A stretch of 15,828 nt of DNA from VBCK01 sp035939615. GTDB lineage: Bacteria; Pseudomonadota; Gammaproteobacteria; Burkholderiales; Burkholderiaceae_F. The translations under genes and the position numbers were made by a program. Shown piece by piece: positions 12,435 through 15,828 of this stretch (position 1 is the first letter of the stretch; every line of letters starts with the position of its first letter). The stretch is taken from positions 1-15,828 of the forward strand of contig DASZFP010000076.1 of assembly GCA_035939615.1 (NCBI GenBank). Direction: 5' to 3'. The notes under the pieces were generated by a model, which saw nothing but the letters and a program-made list of their open reading frames with translations, made no database searches and had not been told where the DNA came from.

Positions 12435-13175
12435 ATGAAGCTGAAGGACAAGGTGGCCGTCATCACCGGTGCGGCGCAGGGCATCGGTTATGCGACGGCC
12501 CGCAAATTCCTCGATGAAGGCGCCGCGGTCGCGCTGGTGGACCTGTCGGCCGAGGCGCTGCAATCGGCGCGCGCCAGCCTGAAGGTCAACGGCGAGATCA
12601 TCGAGTCCTTCGCGGTCGACGTGACGCGGCGCGACCAGCTCGACGAGATGGTGGGCCGGCTGCGCGGCCGCTTCGGGCGCATCGACATCCTGGTGAACAA
12701 TGCCGGCATCACGCAGGACGCGCGCATCCAGAACATGACCGAGGAGCAGTTCGACCGGGTCATCGACGTGAACCTGAAGGGTACCTACAACAGCTGCAAG
12801 GCGGTGCTGGCGGCGATGCTCGAGCAGGGCTCCGGCGTGATCCTGAACGCCTCCAGCGTGGTGGGCATCTACGGCAACTTCGGACAGACCAACTACGCCG
12901 CCAGCAAGTTCGGCGTGATCGGGTTCGTGAAGACCTGGGCCCGCGAGCTCGGCCCGAAGGGAATCCGGTGCAACGCGGTCTGCCCCGGTTTCATCGCCAC
13001 CCACATCCTGGAATCGATTCCGCAGCGCGTGCTGGCCCAGCTGACCGAACGGGTCCCGCTGAAGCGGCTGGGCCGCCCCGAGGAGGTGGCCAATGTGTAC
13101 GCCTTCCTGGCCTCCGACGAGGCGAGCTACATCAACGGCGCCGTGATCGAGGTGGCCGGGGGGTTGACGGTCTGA
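12435..13175 (+). CDS. FabG-like short-chain dehydrogenase/reductase (3-oxoacyl-ACP reductase type)
   Basis: The 246-residue protein is a classical SDR. The NAD(P)-binding motif TGAAQGIG is at 11-18, the NNAG motif at 88-91, a structural Asn at 113 (DVNLKG), and the catalytic Ser141, Tyr154 and Lys158 (NASSVVGIYG ... NYAASKFG) have the same spacing as in E. coli FabG. The C-terminal RPEEVANVYAFLASDEASYINGAVIEVAGG is typical of FabG and related beta-ketoacyl reductases. Substrate cannot be fixed: it could reduce 3-oxoacyl-ACP, 3-oxoacyl-CoA or another ketone, and it is not next to fatty-acid synthesis genes, so it is not named fabG. Asp37 in LVDLSAE suggests NADH rather than NADPH preference, an inference from SDR family rules. 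AAGG at 12424-12427 is seven bases before the ATG. It is followed after 12 bases by the RNB gene. Confidence 0.9.
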   Translation: MKLKDKVAVITGAAQGIGYATARKFLDEGAAVALVDLSAEALQSARASLKVNGEIIESFAVDVTRRDQLDEMVGRLRGRFGRIDILVNNAGITQDARIQNMTEEQFDRVIDVNLKGTYNSCKAVLAAMLEQGSGVILNASSVVGIYGNFGQTNYAASKFGVIGFVKTWARELGPKGIRCNAVCPGFIATHILESIPQRVLAQLTERVPLKRLGRPEEVANVYAFLASDEASYINGAVIEVAGGLTV

Positions 13176-13187
13176 GCCGCCGCACCG

Positions 13188-15179
13188 ATGCAACTGTTAT
13201 TCGAGGACGAAGGTGATCTGAAAGTGGGCTCCGTGCTGTCGTCGACGGAGGCGTCGTTTCAGGTCGAGCTGCCCGGCGGGCGGCGTGTCAAGATCAAGTC
13301 CGGCCACGTGCTGCTGCGTTTCGAGCGCCCGGCCGGCGCGCAGCTGCTTGAGCAGGCCCGTCGCGAGGCGGACGCGGTCGAGCTGGATTTTCTGTGGCAG
13401 TGCGCGCCGCAGCAGGAATTCGGCTTCGAAGAGCTGGCCCGCGAATACTTCGGGCACGAGCCGGCCGCGGTCGAGGCGGCGGCCATCCTGCTGCGGCTGC
13501 ATTCGGCACCGGTCTATTTTCATCGCAAGGGCAAGGGCCGTTTCCGCCCGGCCGCGCCCGACGTTCTGCGCGCTGCGCTGGCGACCGTGGCCCGGCGGCG
13601 CGAGCAGGACGAGCAGCGTGCCCGTTTCGTTGCCGACCTGCTGGCCGGTGCTCTGCCCGATCCGATCCGCGCGCAGGGCGCCGCACTGCTGCTTCGACCC
13701 GACAAGAACTCGCTCCACTACAAGGCCGTCGAGCAGGCCGCCCGCGAACTGAAAACGACCGCGCTGCGGCTGCTGCTGGCGCGCGGCGCCATCGCGTCCC
13801 CGTACGCCTGGCACCTGGAAAGCTTCCTGACACGCTGGTTCCCGCAGGGCACCGGCTTCGCTCCGTCCCCGGGGCTGCCGCCCCCGCACGACGCCTCGCT
13901 GGCGCTGGCCCCGGTGGCGGCTTTCTCGATCGACGACAGCTCGACCACCGAGATCGACGACGCCTTCTCCGTGGCCCCGGACACGGGTGGGCGCATCCGG
14001 GTCGGGATTCACATCGCGGCGCCGGCCGTGGCGATCGCGCGCGACGATCCGCTCGATGCACTGGCCCGCTCGCGCATGTCGACCGTCTACGCTCCTGGAC
14101 TGAAGATCACGATGCTGCCGGCGGCCTGGATCGAGGCGTTCTCCCTCGATCAGGGCCGCACCGTTCCGGCCCTGTCACTCTACCTGCAGGTCGACCCGGA
14201 CCGGATGAGCATCGAATCGACCGTCACCGCGCTGGAGCGCGTCACGATCGCGGCCAATCTTCGCCATGACGATCTGGCGGCGATCGCCACCGAGGCGGCG
14301 CTGACGCAGGGCGCTCCCGGATTGCCGTTCGGCGCGCAGCTGGCCACGCTGTGGCGGCTGGCGAGCGCGCTGCAGCAGCGGCGGGAAGCCGGCCGCGGCC
14401 GGCCGGCCGCGGGCGGGCGCGTCGACTACAGCTTCGAGCTGCAGGGCGACGGCGAGCAGGCACGGGTGATCATCCGACCGCGATTGCGGGATGCACCGCT
14501 GGACCGCATCGTGTCCGAATTGATGATCTGCGCCAACTCGCACTGGGGCGGCTGGCTGGCCGAGCGGGGTCTGGCGGCGGTGTACCGATCGCAGAGCGCC
14601 GGGCGTGTGAAGATGTCGACCGCGCCCGCGCCGCACGACGGGCTGGGGGTCGCGCACTATGCATGGAGCACATCACCGCTGCGGCGCTACGTCGATCTGG
14701 CCAATCAGCGCCAGCTGCTGAGCGCGGTGCGCAGCCAGGACCCTGCCTATGGCCGCAACGACGCTGACCTGTTCGCCGTCGTTTCCGCTTTCGATGCCGC
14801 CTATGGCGGCTACGAGGAGTTCCAGCAGGCCATCGAGCGCTACTGGTGCCTGCGCTGGCTGCAGCAGAACGAAGTGCGCCGCTGCCGCGCCACGGTGCTG
14901 CGGGGCGACCTGCTCAGGCTGGATGGACTGCCGCTGGTCGCGCGCGTGCCGGGCGTGCCGCCGCTGCCGCGCGGCCGGTGCGTCGAGCTGGAGCTGCTCG
15001 GGCACGACCTGCTGGATCTGTCGCTGGACGCACGGCTGCACCGGGTGCTGGACGATCTGAACGAGCAGGGGCTCGACGAGGAGGAGGCCGCCCTCGATCC
15101 GGCGCGATTCGCCCAGGCGGCCGAAGCCGCCGAGGTGACGCCGGATCGTCCAAACGGCGCCGATCCGGCGGGGGCATGA
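13188..15179 (+). CDS. RNB-domain 3'-5' exoribonuclease (RNase II/R family)
   Basis: The 663-residue protein carries the RNB catalytic domain that degrades single-stranded RNA from the 3' end. The metal-binding motif is FSIDDSSTTEIDDAF (246-260): Asp249, Asp257 and Asp258 match the RNase II aspartates 201, 209 and 210, while Glu255 replaces Asp207. The second signature, TSPLRRYVDLANQRQLL, includes Arg499, matching the catalytic arginine of SPIRKY in RNase II. The first about 240 residues contain no clear cold-shock domains; they start with a small beta-rich segment (VGSVLSSTEASFQVELPGGRRVKIKSGHVLLRF) and then helical sequence. A recognisable S1 domain at the C-terminus is also lacking; it ends in a low-complexity acidic tail. 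It is therefore a distinct RNB subfamily rather than canonical Rnb or Rnr. ATG 13188 is 12 bases after the previous stop; the TGA overlaps an alternative start of the TonB-like gene. Confidence 0.9.
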   Translation: MQLLFEDEGDLKVGSVLSSTEASFQVELPGGRRVKIKSGHVLLRFERPAGAQLLEQARREADAVELDFLWQCAPQQEFGFEELAREYFGHEPAAVEAAAILLRLHSAPVYFHRKGKGRFRPAAPDVLRAALATVARRREQDEQRARFVADLLAGALPDPIRAQGAALLLRPDKNSLHYKAVEQAARELKTTALRLLLARGAIASPYAWHLESFLTRWFPQGTGFAPSPGLPPPHDASLALAPVAAFSIDDSSTTEIDDAFSVAPDTGGRIRVGIHIAAPAVAIARDDPLDALARSRMSTVYAPGLKITMLPAAWIEAFSLDQGRTVPALSLYLQVDPDRMSIESTVTALERVTIAANLRHDDLAAIATEAALTQGAPGLPFGAQLATLWRLASALQQRREAGRGRPAAGGRVDYSFELQGDGEQARVIIRPRLRDAPLDRIVSELMICANSHWGGWLAERGLAAVYRSQSAGRVKMSTAPAPHDGLGVAHYAWSTSPLRRYVDLANQRQLLSAVRSQDPAYGRNDADLFAVVSAFDAAYGGYEEFQQAIERYWCLRWLQQNEVRRCRATVLRGDLLRLDGLPLVARVPGVPPLPRGRCVELELLGHDLLDLSLDARLHRVLDDLNEQGLDEEEAALDPARFAQAAEAAEVTPDRPNGADPAGA

Positions 15180-15220
15180 AAAACGGTGCAGACTTTCGGA
15201 ACGATCGAAGGGGCAGGCTC

Positions 15221-15828
15221 ATGCAGTTGATCGACTCCTGGTTCAGCGACCGCGTGCTGATGGCGGCGTTGATGGCCTCGGCGGGAATGCACGCGCTGAT
15301 TCTGGCGGTGCGCTTCGTCGATCCGGAGCTGTTGCGGATACACCAGTCGGACCCGACGCTGGACATCGTGCTGGTCAACGCCAAGAGCGCCGCCAGCCCG
15401 TCCAAGCCGCAGGCGCTGGCGCAGGCCAACCTGGAAGGCGGCGGCAGCAACGAGGAGGGCCGCCGCACTTCGCCGTTTCCGAACCTGTCGGACGAGCGCA
15501 ACGGCGAGACGATCGAGATCGAGCGCAAGACGGTCGAGCAACTGGAGCAGGAGCAGCGCCAGCTGCTGGCGATGGTCCGGAAGATGAACGCGGCCTACGT
15601 GGTGGAGCCGCGCAAGGACACCGCCGAGGGTGCCAAGCGCGAGCCGGTGCGTCAGCAGCTGGCCAGGATGGAGGCGGAGATTTCGAAGGAGATCTCCGAC
15701 TACCAGCAGCGGCCGCGCCGCCATCATTTCATGCCGAGCACCTCGGAGTATCGCTACGCGCGCTATTTCGAGGACTGGCGCGTGCGGGTCGAGAAGGTCG
15801 GCAACGAGAACTATCCGGCCGAGGCGCG
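15221..15828 (+). CDS. TonB-like energy transducer (C-terminus cut by window edge)
   Basis: The visible 202 residues have a TonB-like layout: a short cytoplasmic start, one membrane span at about residues 12-32 (VLMAALMASAGMHALILAVRF), then a periplasmic stretch with LDIVLVNAKSAASPSKPQALAQANLEG, a charged Glu/Gln/Arg-rich helical region (TIEIERKTVEQLEQEQRQLL), and finally YARYFEDWRVRVEKVGNENYP, which looks like the start of the TonB C-terminal domain. TonB proteins transmit inner-membrane energy to outer-membrane transporters; here the ExbBD partners are not in the window. The linker lacks the long Pro-Lys repeats of E. coli TonB. ATG 15221 is supported by AAGGGG at 15208-15213 and by relatives beginning about there. 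An in-frame ATG at 15176 overlaps the RNB stop (ATGA) and would add 15 residues. Confidence 0.82.
   Translation, partial: MQLIDSWFSDRVLMAALMASAGMHALILAVRFVDPELLRIHQSDPTLDIVLVNAKSAASPSKPQALAQANLEGGGSNEEGRRTSPFPNLSDERNGETIEIERKTVEQLEQEQRQLLAMVRKMNAAYVVEPRKDTAEGAKREPVRQQLARMEAEISKEISDYQQRPRRHHFMPSTSEYRYARYFEDWRVRVEKVGNENYPAEA

Noticed and set aside
11877..13193. A 438-codon minus-strand open frame opposite the esterase and reductase genes
   Set aside because: Antisense shadow of two genes with complete catalytic motifs; composition is not protein-like.
1..15828. Search for a defence, toxin-antitoxin, secretion or biosynthetic gene system
   Set aside because: Every substantial gene falls in a housekeeping or widely conserved family, base composition is even, and no mobile-element genes are present.

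Overview
This window is ordinary chromosomal DNA of a GC-rich betaproteobacterium, most likely order Burkholderiales. The evidence is the class Ia ribonucleotide reductase with its NrdB variant (tail ending in ALNWE), a lysine-rich histone H1-like protein with the Burkholderiales tail TALNPAAAWPFPTGSRP directly downstream of nrdB, and the linked blocks aroQ-accB-accC-prmA-DUF3426 and mpl-yqiA-RNB nuclease-tonB. This order matches what I recall from Burkholderia and Ralstonia chromosomes. I see no transposase, integrase, phage gene, CRISPR array, rRNA or tRNA.

Layout. (1) 1-1679, plus strand: the 3' end of nrdA and complete nrdB, making deoxyribonucleotides. (2) 1680-2258: a long non-coding stretch with a possible promoter, then the histone H1-like gene (2259-2600) and a strong intrinsic terminator. 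(3) 2652-2787: a dense cluster of REP-like palindromes whose outer arms form a near-perfect long hairpin, followed at once by a YggT-family membrane protein gene (2826-3368). (4) 3389-10231, minus strand: a PfkB-family (probably nucleoside) kinase; then, in transcription order, a conserved hypothetical protein, a TlpA/ResA-like membrane thioredoxin, aroQ, accB, accC, prmA and a DUF3426 zinc-ribbon protein. A promoter-like site with a perfect 9-bp-arm palindrome lies upstream of aroQ. (5) 10447-15828, plus strand, divergent from block 4: mpl, a YqiA-like esterase, a FabG-like reductase, an RNB-domain ribonuclease and a 3'-truncated TonB-like gene, tightly packed and probably one operon.

How the genes work together. 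AccB and AccC are the carrier and biotin carboxylase halves of acetyl-CoA carboxylase. AroQ belongs to the shikimate pathway and PrmA methylates ribosomal protein L11, so this block is a growth-linked housekeeping operon. Mpl recycles cell-wall peptides. The following esterase, reductase, nuclease and TonB-like genes share its transcript but not an obvious pathway.

I did not find a convincing undescribed multi-gene system. The best leads are the composite REP cluster, the palindrome over the aroQ-acc promoter, a conserved hypothetical protein that looks like a nucleotidyltransferase fold without its catalytic aspartates, and the unexplained 579-base region in front of the histone-like gene.
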